DNA of 64,000 nt from Clostridiaceae bacterium (GCA_902362365.1 CABIVQ010000005.1:30704-94703), one strand, 5' to 3'. Positions 43,787 to 51,858 are shown, numbered from the stretch's first letter. Program-made: numbers and translations. The notes: a model not told the origin generated them from the letters alone.

Positions 43787-44299
43787 ATGGTAGAATATAA
43801 GAATAGAGAAGAATTAATTTTAGAAATTTCAAAGCGAGCAAAATTATTTATTAACGAGTTTGATTGTATTGATGAAAAAGATAAAGACAAATTAATGGAT
43901 GAGGTAGATAGAACTCCAGCTCAAATGATTGCTTATCAATTGGGATGGATGAATCTTATTCTTGATTGGGAGAATCAAGAAAAAAAAGGACAAAATGTTA
44001 TAACACCAGCTCCAAACTATAAATGGAATAACCTAGGTGGATTGTATGAGGATTTTTATAAGCAATATGATGGATATAGTCTAAAAGAGTTATGTACTAA
44101 CTTTGTAAAAACAGAAGAGAAAATTATTGAATTAATAAATACATATACAGATATTGAATTATTTGAACAAGGAGGACGAAAGTGGTCATCATCAACTCCT
44201 TCTAACTGGGCAATATGGAAGTGGATTCACATAAATACGGTTGCACCATTTAAGTCATTTAGAACAAAAATACGAAAGTGGAAAAAACTTCAACAATAA
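43787..44299 (+). CDS. ClbS/DfsB family four-helix bundle protein
   Basis: I start at ATG 43787 after AGAGGGG; the frame extends to 43724 without a site. The 170-aa protein (YKNREELILEISKRAKLFIN, TPAQMIAYQLGWMNLILDWE, TPAPNYKWNNLGGLYEDFYK, KWSSSTPSNWAIWKWIHINT) matches the DinB-like ClbS/DfsB family. ClbS protects colibactin makers from their own toxin; most relatives have unknown roles, perhaps hydrolysing reactive compounds. It lies in a cassette-type unit between an IS1595-like end and a shared terminator. Confidence 0.88.
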   Translation: MVEYKNREELILEISKRAKLFINEFDCIDEKDKDKLMDEVDRTPAQMIAYQLGWMNLILDWENQEKKGQNVITPAPNYKWNNLGGLYEDFYKQYDGYSLKELCTNFVKTEEKIIELINTYTDIELFEQGGRKWSSSTPSNWAIWKWIHINTVAPFKSFRTKIRKWKKLQQ

Positions 44300-44503
44300 T
44301 AAGAATAATAAATTTCAATTTGTAGAGTAGATTTTGTGAACAATTTTAATATATTGTGAATTATTTATATTAAACTAGAAAAATAACTATGCCTTATAAT
44401 TCAAATTATTAAAAATACTAAGGTATGGTTATTTATCTAATTTGGTATAAATTATTCGTAATATATTAATATTGTAAATTAAAGCTTGTTTTTCATTATT
44501 AAT
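44300..44503. terminator. Shared bidirectional terminator flanked by cassette 3' palindromes
   Basis: A 15-bp hairpin (AATAACTATGCCTTA with TAAGGTATGGTTATT, 44382-44433) has one cassette 3' element on each side: GAACAATTTTAATATATTGT at about 44338 and TTCGTAATATATTAATATTG at 44455. It ends both the ClbS-like gene (+) and the small membrane gene (-), so two passenger genes converge here. Confidence 0.7.
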
Positions 44504-44758
44504 CTATCTATCTATGATTTTTTTTACTGGTTTGTATAAAATCAACATAATAATCAAACTCATTATAACTACTGTAAATACTGTGTTATACCTGTAAGTA
44601 GTATGTTGTATTACACTCTGCCCCAAATCTCGTGATATAAGTTCTCCTGTTACCGAAGGAAACGTAGTAGGTTTAATTATAAAAAAAGATAACCCTCATA
44701 TAATCCCTGAAATAATAATTGAAAGAACTGCATGATACTTGTAATTATAACTCTTCAT
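44504..44758 (-). pseudogene. Small membrane protein gene with in-frame TGA
   Basis: ATG 44758 follows GGGGGGAT. The frame reads MKSYNYKYHAVLSIIISGII, a TGA, then GLSFFIIKPTTFPSVTGELI, YRYNTVFTVVMSLIIMLILY and a stop. A shorter relative at 51632-51721 has GGA where this one has TGA (IVGGISFF), showing a G-to-T change of a Gly codon. The product would be a two-helix membrane protein with an exposed loop; no known family. It has the cassette 5' element upstream (44797). Confidence 0.7.
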
Positions 44759-44796
44759 ATTTTCAATCCCCCCTAATAATATAGATATTTACTTCT

Positions 44797-44816
44797 CATT
44801 ATATAACAATTGCGAA
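44797..44816 (-). promoter_or_regulatory. Cassette 5' element before small membrane pseudogene
   Basis: Minus strand: TTCGCAATTGTTATATAATG, with GAGAAG where the palindrome partner TGCGAA would end. It contains a TATAAT -10 candidate reading leftwards and is preceded by the IS1595 remnant. Confidence 0.55.
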
Positions 44817-44892
44817 CCTTGATTATATTATACATAATATTCTATTATTTTCCAATTATAAGTAATCTCCTGAATTAAAGTAAAATTGCTTT

Positions 44893-45093
44893 TTAAGTTA
44901 ATTCTATGAATCTATTTTTAATAGTAGTTATAGTTATATAATAATTAGATATATATTTACTAGAAACACCATTAAAAGTAGTTATCCATCTTTTGAATAC
45001 ACTATAAAGAGAATTTATATGCTGAAGATGATATACACTATCTAACATAGATTTACCTCTAGGAACTTGCTTGCCATCTGCTGCACTAGCTTC
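44893..45093 (-). pseudogene. IS1595 family transposase remnant (C-terminal part)
   Basis: The minus strand reads KQVPRGKSMLDSVYHLQHIN then SLYSVFKRWITTFNGVSSKY and ITTIKNRFIEL before a stop. The wording (HIQxINSxHSxxKxWxxxFNGVxxKYxxNY) is the C-terminus of ISXO2/IS1595-type DDE transposases. No N-terminal part or catalytic Asp is left. The remainder of the gap from 44300 to 45182 is covered by this remnant and the cassette features. It links the cassette family to IS1595. Confidence 0.7.
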
Positions 45094-45182
45094 AAATAAT
45101 ACTTATCCTTATATAAGAGAATAAATTGACCCTAAAAATAAACTTTTGACATTAGATATAAATAAAGAAAGTGTAAAATATC

Positions 45183-45473
45183 ATGAGAATATGTAAAAGC
45201 TGTGGAGAAAAATTTACTTTTAAACAAAATATAAAATCTTTATATAAAAGAAAAGGTGACATATCGTGTGAAAGATGTAAACCAGTCTTTGTTTTAAAAA
45301 AACAGAATGCTCTTCTATGGATATTAGATTGTATGTATCTCTATCTATTAATTACTATTTCAGATGAAATAGGTAGTATAAAAGGTATTATTATAAGTAT
45401 GATAATCGCATCTGTAGAAGTATTTATCAGTTTAAATTTAGATAGTCGTTATAAATTAAAAGAGCCTAGTTAA
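45183..45473 (+). CDS. CXXC-20-CXXC family (TIGR04104-like) membrane protein
   Basis: The 96-aa protein has RICKSCGEKFTFKQNIKSLY with C4-x2-C7 and C29-x2-C32 about 21 residues later, the spacing of the cxxc_20_cxxc zinc-ribbon-like family. Two hydrophobic helices follow (residues 45-62 and 66-84). It probably sits in the membrane with a cytoplasmic metal-binding head. The upstream ribosome binding site is weak (GAAAGTG). Function unknown. Confidence 0.75.
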   Translation: MRICKSCGEKFTFKQNIKSLYKRKGDISCERCKPVFVLKKQNALLWILDCMYLYLLITISDEIGSIKGIIISMIIASVEVFISLNLDSRYKLKEPS

Positions 45474-45488
45474 ATCTAGACTCTTTTA
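45458..45488. terminator. Bidirectional terminator between zinc-ribbon gene and add
   Basis: AAAAGAGCCTAG pairs with CTAGACTCTTTT; T runs both ways serve the + gene and the - gene add. Confidence 0.85.
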
Positions 45489-45504
45489 ACTTTAATAAAT
45501 TTAA

Positions 45505-46491
45505 TTATATCAAACTTCTTAACCAAACTTTAGTATCTTCCCCTGCAAATGTTACATCAACACTATTTAAGTATATTCTTTTATAATCTTCTTCACTTGT
45601 ATTGAAGTTTTCCTTAATTATATTCAACTCATTAGTAAGGTCTACATTTGAAACAGTTCTATTATCTGTATTTAAAGTAACACTTAACTCGTCTTTATAA
45701 AAATTAAAGAATGGATAATTATTAACCTTATCTATAGCCTTAGTATGAAGATTACTTGTAGGACACATTTCAAGAGTTACATTTGTACTTTTAACTAAGT
45801 CATAAGCTTCTTTCATATCCTTTATGTTTATTCCATGGCCGATTCTTTCTGCCCCCAATAAATTTATTGCATCTATTACATTTTTTCCACTAGCTGCTTC
45901 ACCTGCATGAATTGTAACTCTATATCCTAAATCTCTAGCTAAATCAATTGCTTTTTTATACTTTATAGCAAATCCTTCTTCTTCTGGTCCACATAAATCA
46001 ATTGCAACTACACCTTTTCCTATAAATTCTTTCCCCTCTTTAGCAACTAATTCAGCATCTTCTACACTCATATTTCTCATACATCCAAGTATTAAATTTG
46101 CTTTTATTTCATACATTTCGCATGCTTCATTCATGCCATCTAAAACGCTTTGTATTACTTCTTTTATACTTAATCCTTTTTCCATATGAAGCATTGGTGC
46201 AAATCTAATTTCTATATATTTAACATTTTCATTAGCTGCATCTTCTACTAATTCAAATGTTATTCTCTTAATATTTTCTTTTGTTTGCATAACTTTATTA
46301 GGTAAATCAAATTTTTCAAGATATTCATCCAAAGATGTACAATCTAAAGGAACTTGAACAAGTTTTTTTATATCATTCATATTATAAGATGGTAATTCTA
46401 AGTTTTCTTTCTTTGCGATATCTATTATTGTTTCAACTCTAACACTTCCATCTAAGTGACAATGTAATTCTATTTTAGGTAACTTTCTCAT
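45505..46491 (-). CDS. add: Adenosine deaminase
   Basis: Converts adenosine and deoxyadenosine to inosine forms in purine salvage. The 328-aa protein starts LPKIELHCHLDGSVR (HxH zinc ligands), has AGEAASGKNVIDAINLLGAE with RIGHGI (catalytic Glu/His) and later LNTDNRTVSN (Asp ligand). ATG 46491 has GGAGAGG upstream. An adenine riboswitch with a built-in terminator lies in its leader and a consensus promoter lies before that, so expression should rise when adenine is present. Confidence 0.94.
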   Translation of the reverse strand: MRKLPKIELHCHLDGSVRVETIIDIAKKENLELPSYNMNDIKKLVQVPLDCTSLDEYLEKFDLPNKVMQTKENIKRITFELVEDAANENVKYIEIRFAPMLHMEKGLSIKEVIQSVLDGMNEACEMYEIKANLILGCMRNMSVEDAELVAKEGKEFIGKGVVAIDLCGPEEEGFAIKYKKAIDLARDLGYRVTIHAGEAASGKNVIDAINLLGAERIGHGINIKDMKEAYDLVKSTNVTLEMCPTSNLHTKAIDKVNNYPFFNFYKDELSVTLNTDNRTVSNVDLTNELNIIKENFNTSEEDYKRIYLNSVDVTFAGEDTKVWLRSLI

Positions 46492-46564
46492 AATAAACCT
46501 CTCCTTTTTATCTGTATTTGTATGTACTTCGTTGAATTCTTTGCAGCTACTTAAAAATTTGTAT

Positions 46565-46690
46565 AAAAAAAATTCCTAACTACAAAGAAAACCTATTGTA
46601 TAAATAAGTACATAAGTCTTCTTCGTAATCAGAAATTATCGGTTTCTGGTAGAGACCCCTAAACCATATCATTAGGGTTATACGATTAAT
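46565..46690 (-). ncRNA. Adenine riboswitch with transcription-terminator expression platform
   Basis: Minus-strand RNA: CGTATAACCCTAATGATATG, GTTTAGGGGTCTCTACC, then GAAACCG...ATTTCTGATTACG, the purine aptamer with P1, P2, P3 and both kissing loops. The specificity base in the J3/1 segment is U (CUGAUUACG), which selects adenine rather than guanine. The strand ATTTCTGATTAC can also pair with GTAGTTAGGAAT at 46572-46583, and the next GAAGAAGAC with GTTTTCTTT, giving about 21 bp ending in TTTTTTT (46565-46571). Aptamer and terminator exclude each other, so adenine should turn add on. Confidence 0.93.
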
Positions 46691-46705
46691 TTTATATTTC
46701 TATTG

Positions 46706-46734
46706 ATTTTATATTTTTTCTTAATAATTGTCAA
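46706..46734 (-). promoter_or_regulatory. add riboswitch promoter
   Basis: Minus strand -35 TTGACA (46729-46734), 17-bp spacer, -10 TAAAAT (46706-46711). It lies about 15-20 bp ahead of the aptamer. Confidence 0.8.
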
Positions 46735-46839
46735 TATATTTTTAATATTTTTCTAATTTATGTAAAGCTATTTATTTTGTAAATTAAATCAATTATTTTT
46801 ATATAATAATATATAGATTAATTTTAGGAGTGTGATATT

Positions 46840-47283
46840 TTGATTGATTTGTCAGTTAATATTATAAGTCCCGTAACACCTACTTACCCCACTTTGTTTA
46901 GAAGATATACTCTAATCCCGGATCCCAATGTTCTATCTAAAGCTACTCTAATTATTGCTCCAGAATATTCTTTACATGATACAAATCCAGTTTTAAGAGA
47001 TGAACTATGTGGACAGTGGGTCTCAGTAGATGATAATCGTTATGTTTTAACTTTATTTGTTAATGTTGGAAATGATGAGTATGAGGTTGCTAGAAATAGA
47101 TATAATAACTTCTTAGAACTTTTGCCTGATTATGTTGATTCTTTAATTAATGCTGATAAAGAATTTTTCGAAGCTAATCCTCATTTGATACCTGCACATG
47201 TCAGTATGAGATTCATATCTGGTCATGGTCAATTCAACAAAACAGTTTATTTTTGTAAAGTAAAAGATTATTTATTAATTTAG
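46840..47283 (+). CDS. Staygreen-like family protein
   Basis: The 147-aa protein starts at TTG 46840, with TAGGAG upstream. Its wording (FRRYTLIPDPNVLSKATLII, LRDELCGQWVSVDDNRYVLT, EVARNRYNNFLELLPDYVDS and ADKEFFEANPHLIPAHVSM) fits the layout of bacterial homologues of the plant staygreen (Mg-dechelatase) family, which are common in Clostridia. These bacteria make no chlorophyll, so the real substrate must differ. The assignment is by memory of motif order and is moderate. Confidence 0.6.
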   Translation: MIDLSVNIISPVTPTYPTLFRRYTLIPDPNVLSKATLIIAPEYSLHDTNPVLRDELCGQWVSVDDNRYVLTLFVNVGNDEYEVARNRYNNFLELLPDYVDSLINADKEFFEANPHLIPAHVSMRFISGHGQFNKTVYFCKVKDYLLI

Positions 47284-47286
47284 TTG

Positions 47287-47329
47287 TTGAAAAGATACTA
47301 CATTAAAAATAAATGTGGTATCTTTTTAA
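47287..47329 (+). terminator. Terminator after staygreen-like gene
   Basis: AAAAGATACTACATT pairs with AATGTGGTATCTTTT, followed by TAATATTT. Confidence 0.85.
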
Positions 47330-47390
47330 TATTTCTCATATATCATTAATATACATTTAGTACAAGTATTATATAAAAGGAGGATATAAT

Positions 47391-48602
47391 TTGTTTAATA
47401 TAGACCTTAACTCAACATATACTTTAATTCTCGCCATCATACTTTTTTTATTTGGAAGTGTATTAAAAAATAATCTTAAATTTCTAAATAATTTTTGTAT
47501 TCCTTCTCCAGTGATTGGTGGCTTGTTTTTCTGCATCTTAGCTTTATGTCTAAACTACTTTGGTGTTTTATCTATTAGCATGGATACAAGTCTTATGCCT
47601 CACTTTATGTCATTCTTCTTTACAGTTATTGGACTTGGAGTTAGTTTATCATTAGTAAAAAAAGGAGGAAAGCTATTAATTAAATACTGGCTTTTATGTG
47701 GATTACTTGCTTACTGTCAAAATGGCTTAACTGTAATACTTTCAAAAGTTTGTAACATTCATCCATTACTTGGCTTAATGTGTGGAACAATTTCAATGGA
47801 AGGTGGACATGGATGTGCTGCTGCATTTGGAGCAACTATAGAAAATTTAGGTATAAATGATGCTACTAGTGTTGGTATTGCAGCTGCAACATTAGGACTT
47901 ATTTTAGGGGGTATACTAGGAGGACCTATTGCCAAATATTTAATTGAAAAATACAAATTAAAACCTTCTAATAAAACTAATACATATTCATCACTTAAAA
48001 ATTCAACTGTTGGTGTAACTAATACATATTCTGGATTAACACCTTATATGTTTTTTGAACAATTTTTATTAGTATTACTTTGTATGACATTAGGTGAATT
48101 TATAACAAATTTATTTTATAATATTACAAATATTATTTTACCTAGTGTTGTTGGTTCTATGTTTATTGCTGTTATTTTTAGAAATGTAAATGATAAGGTA
48201 AATATTATAAATATAGATTTAAAGCTTCTGGATTTTTTAAGTGAACTATCTTTAGGAATGTTTTTAACTATGGCTTTAATGAGTGTTGATTTATTAAAAT
48301 TATCTAACTTATTTGGTCCTATAGTTTTTATAATTATTTGTCAGGTTATATTTATGATTCTGTATGCTACATTAATTTGCTTTAGGTTGTTAGGTAAAGA
48401 TTTTGATGCAGCCATTATTATAAGCGGTTTAATTGGTCATGGGCTGGGTGCAACCCCTAATGCTATTGCAAACATGACATCTGTCTGCCAAAAATATGGA
48501 CACTCTGAAAAAGCTTTCTTGGTAGTTCCTTTAGTTGGTGCATTTTTATTAGATTTATTCACCATGCCTAGTATAGTATTTTTTATTAACTTATTAAGCT
48601 AA
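47391..48602 (+). CDS. gltS: Sodium/glutamate symporter GltS
   Basis: The 403-aa membrane carrier has two repeats with GltS signatures: NNFCIPSPVIGGLFFCI, GTISMEGGHGCAAAFGATIE (repeat 1 reentrant loop) and LIGHGLGATPNAIANMTSVC (repeat 2 loop), with about 10 helices. GltS takes up glutamate with Na+. It starts at TTG 47391 behind AAAGGAGG. No link to the neighbours is evident; it is monocistronic. Confidence 0.93.
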   Translation: MFNIDLNSTYTLILAIILFLFGSVLKNNLKFLNNFCIPSPVIGGLFFCILALCLNYFGVLSISMDTSLMPHFMSFFFTVIGLGVSLSLVKKGGKLLIKYWLLCGLLAYCQNGLTVILSKVCNIHPLLGLMCGTISMEGGHGCAAAFGATIENLGINDATSVGIAAATLGLILGGILGGPIAKYLIEKYKLKPSNKTNTYSSLKNSTVGVTNTYSGLTPYMFFEQFLLVLLCMTLGEFITNLFYNITNIILPSVVGSMFIAVIFRNVNDKVNIINIDLKLLDFLSELSLGMFLTMALMSVDLLKLSNLFGPIVFIIICQVIFMILYATLICFRLLGKDFDAAIIISGLIGHGLGATPNAIANMTSVCQKYGHSEKAFLVVPLVGAFLLDLFTMPSIVFFINLLS

Positions 48603-48685
48603 TTGAATAACAAAATTACTTATTTGAGATTAAATTTTGTCATTTTTAGCATAATATTAATAAACATTAAATTAGGAGGTTGTTT

Positions 48686-48994
48686 ATGGAAAGTAATTTA
48701 AACTGTCAAGCATACAACTGCGCTTATAATAAAAATAATTATTGCTATGCTTCTCATATAAAGGTTGAAGGATATGAAGCTGCTATAACTCCTGAAACTT
48801 ACTGTGATAGCTTTAAAAATAAATCATCATTCAGTTTTTCAAATTTTTCAGGTGATACAAATTTAACTACCACTCAAAATATCTCTTGTAGCGCTAAAAA
48901 TTGTACATATAATATTCACGGTGCATGTAATGCTAAACATGTAGATATAAACTTTGAAAATGCTACTTGCGAAACTTTTAGACTTTCACACTAA
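48686..48994 (+). CDS. Protein with two DUF1540 domains
   Basis: I start at ATG 48686 after TTAGGAGG. The 102-aa protein has two copies of the DUF1540 Cys pattern: LNCQAYNCAYNKNNYCYASH...ETYCDSF and ISCSAKNCTYNIHGACNAKH...ATCETF. Each copy has four Cys that could bind a metal. Tandem DUF1540 proteins are common in spore-forming Clostridia, with unknown role; a spore or oxidative stress link is only a guess. Confidence 0.9.
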   Translation: MESNLNCQAYNCAYNKNNYCYASHIKVEGYEAAITPETYCDSFKNKSSFSFSNFSGDTNLTTTQNISCSAKNCTYNIHGACNAKHVDINFENATCETFRLSH

Positions 48995-49000
48995 TATTTA

Positions 49001-49048
49001 AATAGCATGAATTAAAAAATGTAGTATCCATTTTAATTCATGCTATTT
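49001..49048. terminator. Bidirectional terminator between DUF1540 and MarR genes
   Basis: AATAGCATGAATTAAAA pairs with TTTTAATTCATGCTATT, then TTTT. It serves both convergent genes. Confidence 0.88.
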
Positions 49049-49050
49049 TT

Positions 49051-49488
49051 TTATATTGTATCTTTATAAACTCTATTAGAATAAACTCTTTCTATAAAGC
49101 TTATATATAACTCTCTTTCTTCTTCAGTAAAGTCACAAGTTACTGAAGAAAACCAGTCCTTAAATATAGACTTGATATCATCAACAGTTTCATAACCTTT
49201 TTTAGTCAAATGCAAACTATAAGACCTACTATTATTTTTATCCTGTCTTTTTTCTACAAGATTAAGATCTACCAATTTCTTTATAGTTCTTGTAACCATT
49301 GCTTTATCAACATTTAATTCAACTGCAATCTCTTGTAAATTTATACCTTCAATCTTTTTTATTATTATTAAATATCTTAAACTAACTAAAGTAATGTCAT
49401 GTTTTTTTAAAACATTCTCTGAGTATTTTCTAAAATCTTTATTTATAATCCATATTTGCCTACTCAATAGATTTAATTCCAACCGCAT
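49051..49488 (-). CDS. MarR family transcriptional regulator
   Basis: A 145-aa winged-helix regulator: NLQEIAVELNVDKAMVTRTI (recognition helix), then KLVDLNLVEKRQDKNNSRSY, the MarR wing with D-x-R-type residues, and a helical dimer region. It is divergent from the SASP gene at 49689 and has no obvious efflux partner nearby. Its target is unknown. Confidence 0.9.
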   Translation of the reverse strand: MRLELNLLSRQIWIINKDFRKYSENVLKKHDITLVSLRYLIIIKKIEGINLQEIAVELNVDKAMVTRTIKKLVDLNLVEKRQDKNNSRSYSLHLTKKGYETVDDIKSIFKDWFSSVTCDFTEEERELYISFIERVYSNRVYKDTI

Positions 49489-49688
49489 TCACCTCTATAA
49501 TATTATTCAACATCTTATTATATATTATTTATTGCATTGAATTCAAATAATATTTTATTATTTATTAAGTTTTATTCTTTTATGTCATATTTTAAAATTT
49601 TATAGTAGCTTTTTTGTTAAATTTATTTATAACTGTATAAAGATTTTTTTAATTGATAAAAATAAAAATATAATGAGGAGGTTATTTT

Positions 49689-49901
49689 ATGAACTTTAAT
49701 AATGAAAATAATATAATGAATAATAAATCAATTGATTCTAATGCTAGAAAAGCTTTAGAACAATATAAACTTGAAATATCTAGTGAACTAAACAATTTCT
49801 CAAGTGATGAGTTTCCTTATGTAGGAGGTATCGCTACTAGAAAATTAGTAGAATTAGGTGAGAAAGCACTTATAAATGAATATAACAATAAACAAAGTTA
49901 G
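49689..49901 (+). CDS. Alpha/beta-type small acid-soluble spore protein (divergent)
   Basis: A 70-aa protein with the SASP core: ARKALEQYKLEISSELNNFS, the first conserved region with the germination-protease-like E-I-S site, and VGGIATRKLVELGEKALINE, the second. It coats spore DNA and protects it from UV. It shows the organism makes spores. It is divergent, with GGIATR for the usual GG-MTR wording and an Asn-rich N-terminus. AGGAGG precedes the ATG. Confidence 0.88.
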   Translation: MNFNNENNIMNNKSIDSNARKALEQYKLEISSELNNFSSDEFPYVGGIATRKLVELGEKALINEYNNKQS

Positions 49902-50015
49902 ATTATAATGAACATAAAAATAAATTTACGTCTTTCTTAAATTATTTCTTTTCTAAATAGTGTATATGGTATAATATTCTGTAAATATACATTATTAGGT
50001 AAAGGGAGATATATT

Positions 50016-50699
50016 ATGAAATACGAAGTTCTTTTTTTTGACGCAGATGAAACATTATTTGATTTTAAGAAATCTGAAGATTTTGCTTTAGATAAACTGA
50101 TGAAGTATATTGATACAGATTTAGATAAAGATTATTGTATAGATATTTATAAAGAAATTAACAGAAATATTTGGAAAGAATTTGAACAAAATTTAATTTC
50201 ATCAGATGATTTAAAAATAGAAAGATTTAGACGCTTTTCAGATAAAATAAATTTATCATGCAATCCAAAGGATTTAAGTGATATGTATACTAGTTATTTA
50301 GCTGAAGGATCTTTTATTTATGATGAAACTGAAGAATTACTATCATACCTTCATGGAAAGTATAAAATTGTAATCATTACAAATGGATTAGTTTCTGTTC
50401 AAAACAAAAGAATAAAAGAATCTATTATTAAAGATTATTTTGACGATGTTATTATTTCTGATGAAATAAAAATAGCTAAGCCTGATTCTAAAATTTTTGA
50501 TTATGCTTTAAATAGCATAAACCATTCTAATAAGGATTCTGTCTTAATGATTGGAGATAGCTTATCTTCTGATATTAAAGGTGGCTTAAATGCAGGAATT
50601 GATACTTGTTGGTTTAATTCTTCTCAAAAGGAAAACACTTCTGATGTTATTCCAAAGTATGAAATAAGTAACCTATTAGACTTAAAAAATATATTATAG
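50016..50699 (+). CDS. YjjG-type HAD nucleotidase
   Basis: The 227-aa HAD-superfamily phosphatase has motif I FFDADETLFDFKKSE, motif II IITNGL, motif III around KPDSKIF and motif IV MIGDSLSSDIKGGLNAGIDT, and fits the YjjG group (noncanonical pyrimidine nucleotidase). Those enzymes dephosphorylate unusual nucleotides such as 5-fluoro-dUMP. Its stop TAG (50697-50699) lies inside the 8-bp duplication flanking the mobile cassette at 50703, so the cassette landed exactly at the gene end. Confidence 0.88.
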   Translation: MKYEVLFFDADETLFDFKKSEDFALDKLMKYIDTDLDKDYCIDIYKEINRNIWKEFEQNLISSDDLKIERFRRFSDKINLSCNPKDLSDMYTSYLAEGSFIYDETEELLSYLHGKYKIVIITNGLVSVQNKRIKESIIKDYFDDVIISDEIKIAKPDSKIFDYALNSINHSNKDSVLMIGDSLSSDIKGGLNAGIDTCWFNSSQKENTSDVIPKYEISNLLDLKNIL

Positions 50700-50878
50700 T
50701 TAGGCTCTGTTAGATAATTGTGTTATAAAATAGCTAGATATTGGACTATGATATGCTTCCTTCATGATGATAGTTTTATTATTTACACTGTCTACTTGAC
50801 AGGGAGCAGTTCAATTACCTGATATCTAGCTATTTTTATATACTTCAATTCACAATATATTAATATTGTTTATCAAGA

Positions 50879-51466
50879 TTATTTGAATTTATTTATAAAA
50901 TCTTCATACTTTTCTATATAGAAAAAAACTGATGGAGAATCATGTTTGTAAGTAATATCAAAATTTGAAGTAATATCATTTATCTCTTTTATAGAAATAA
51001 ATTTTTTATCTTGTAATTTTTTTAGCTCTAAAGAGTATGTTGTAAGTTCTTTTTTGAATAATTTTAAATATTCTTTTTCTGATACTTTAAGCTGTTGGTC
51101 TTTTGCTATTCTATCTAAAATGGTATTATGTTCTGATGCATAAGTATAAAAAGTTATTAATTTATCGTCTATATTTAGACGGTATCCCTCCATAGAAAGC
51201 TCACCTAAAAGTATATCTGATTTACACAATGAAATAATTTTATTAAAATTCTCAATATCTTCAACACTACTCTTATCATTTATAGTTAAATTTATTAAAT
51301 CATCAATCTCATTTATTGTACCATTTATATACATTTCAGTACTTCTAATCGTAGCTTTTAGTTTGTTTTGCTTATTAATTAAAAGTCCTAAATTTTGTAA
51401 AATTATAATCGAAATTAGTAGTATTATTATTGATTTTAATATAATTATTAATTTATTATTTTTCAT
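50879..51466 (-). CDS. Cassette-borne membrane-anchored protein of unknown function
   Basis: Start ATG 51466 follows GGGAG. The 195-aa protein has one N-terminal anchor (KLIIILKSIIILLISIIILQ) and an extracytoplasmic, mostly helical domain rich in charged residues (RSTEMYINGTINEIDDLINL, DRIAKDQQLKVSEKEYLKLF). No family was recognised. It is the sole gene of the complete cassette 50703-51570, with its own promoter-like element and terminator. Its passenger status suggests a dispensable, perhaps surface or protective role. Confidence 0.65.
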   Translation of the reverse strand: MKNNKLIIILKSIIILLISIIILQNLGLLINKQNKLKATIRSTEMYINGTINEIDDLINLTINDKSSVEDIENFNKIISLCKSDILLGELSMEGYRLNIDDKLITFYTYASEHNTILDRIAKDQQLKVSEKEYLKLFKKELTTYSLELKKLQDKKFISIKEINDITSNFDITYKHDSPSVFFYIEKYEDFINKFK

Positions 51467-51501
51467 TTTTACTCCCAATCTATCTTCTTAATATATTTTA
51501 A

Positions 51502-51525
51502 TTCGCATTATATAACAATTGTGAA
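51502..51525 (-). promoter_or_regulatory. Cassette 5' element for gene 50879-51466
   Basis: Minus strand: TTCACAATTGTTATATAATG then CGAA, with TATAAT reading towards the gene, 36 bp from its ATG. It sits 45 bp inside the right end repeat, exactly as in the unit at 43667-43732. Confidence 0.6.
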
Positions 51526-51631
51526 CTCCTTATATTATTATAATTTATCACACAAATCTCTAACAGAGCCTATTCTTAAAATAACATTACTATTTTTAAT
51601 TCAACAAATCTCTTCATGTTATATCTAAGTG

Positions 51632-51721
51632 TTATTCTCTTATAAAAAAAGATATCCCTCCTACAATGCAAGAAATAATAATTGAAAAAGCTATATGATG
51701 CTTATAATTATAATCCTTCAT
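51632..51721 (-). pseudogene. Truncated relative of the 44504-44758 membrane ORF
   Basis: ATG 51721 after GGAGGGAT opens MKDYNYKHHIAFSIIISCIV then GGISFFIRE and a TAA. It matches the first 29 residues of the small membrane pseudogene at 44758, and the rest is gone. The gap 51467-51858 holds this remnant and the cassette ends. Confidence 0.6.
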
Positions 51722-51807
51722 ATTCTCAATATCCCTCCAAATTAAGTTTATTTATTCCATAATTTTAATTTACTATTAATGTAGCTATCTGTCAATAAAT
51801 GGATTTT

Positions 51808-51830
51808 TTCGTATTATATTAATATCACAA
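51808..51830. repeat. Cassette 3' element after gene 51859-52338
   Basis: TTCGTATTATATTAATATCA matches the 3' element found after the other passenger genes (for example at 44455), 29 bp past the stop of this minus-strand gene. Confidence 0.5.
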
Positions 51831-51858
51831 GTAAAGTTAGATATACAATAGTTTGATT

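Larger units (their letters stand above)
50703..51570. mobile_element. Complete 868-bp non-autonomous IS1595-like cassette carrying one gene
   Basis: Left end GGCTCTGTTAGATAATTGTG then TTATAAA; right end on the other strand GGCTCTGTTAGAGATTTGTG then TGATAAA, an inverted repeat of about 27 bp with few mismatches. Outside lie TATAGTTA (50695-50702) and TATTCTTA (51571-51578), matching 6 of 8, in keeping with the 8-bp duplications of IS1595-type elements. Inside are a terminator hairpin (ATAGCTAGATAT with ATATCTAGCTAT, about 50738-50836), a 3' element (50849-50871), one minus-strand gene and a 5' element (51502-51525). No transposase is present. Confidence 0.72.
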
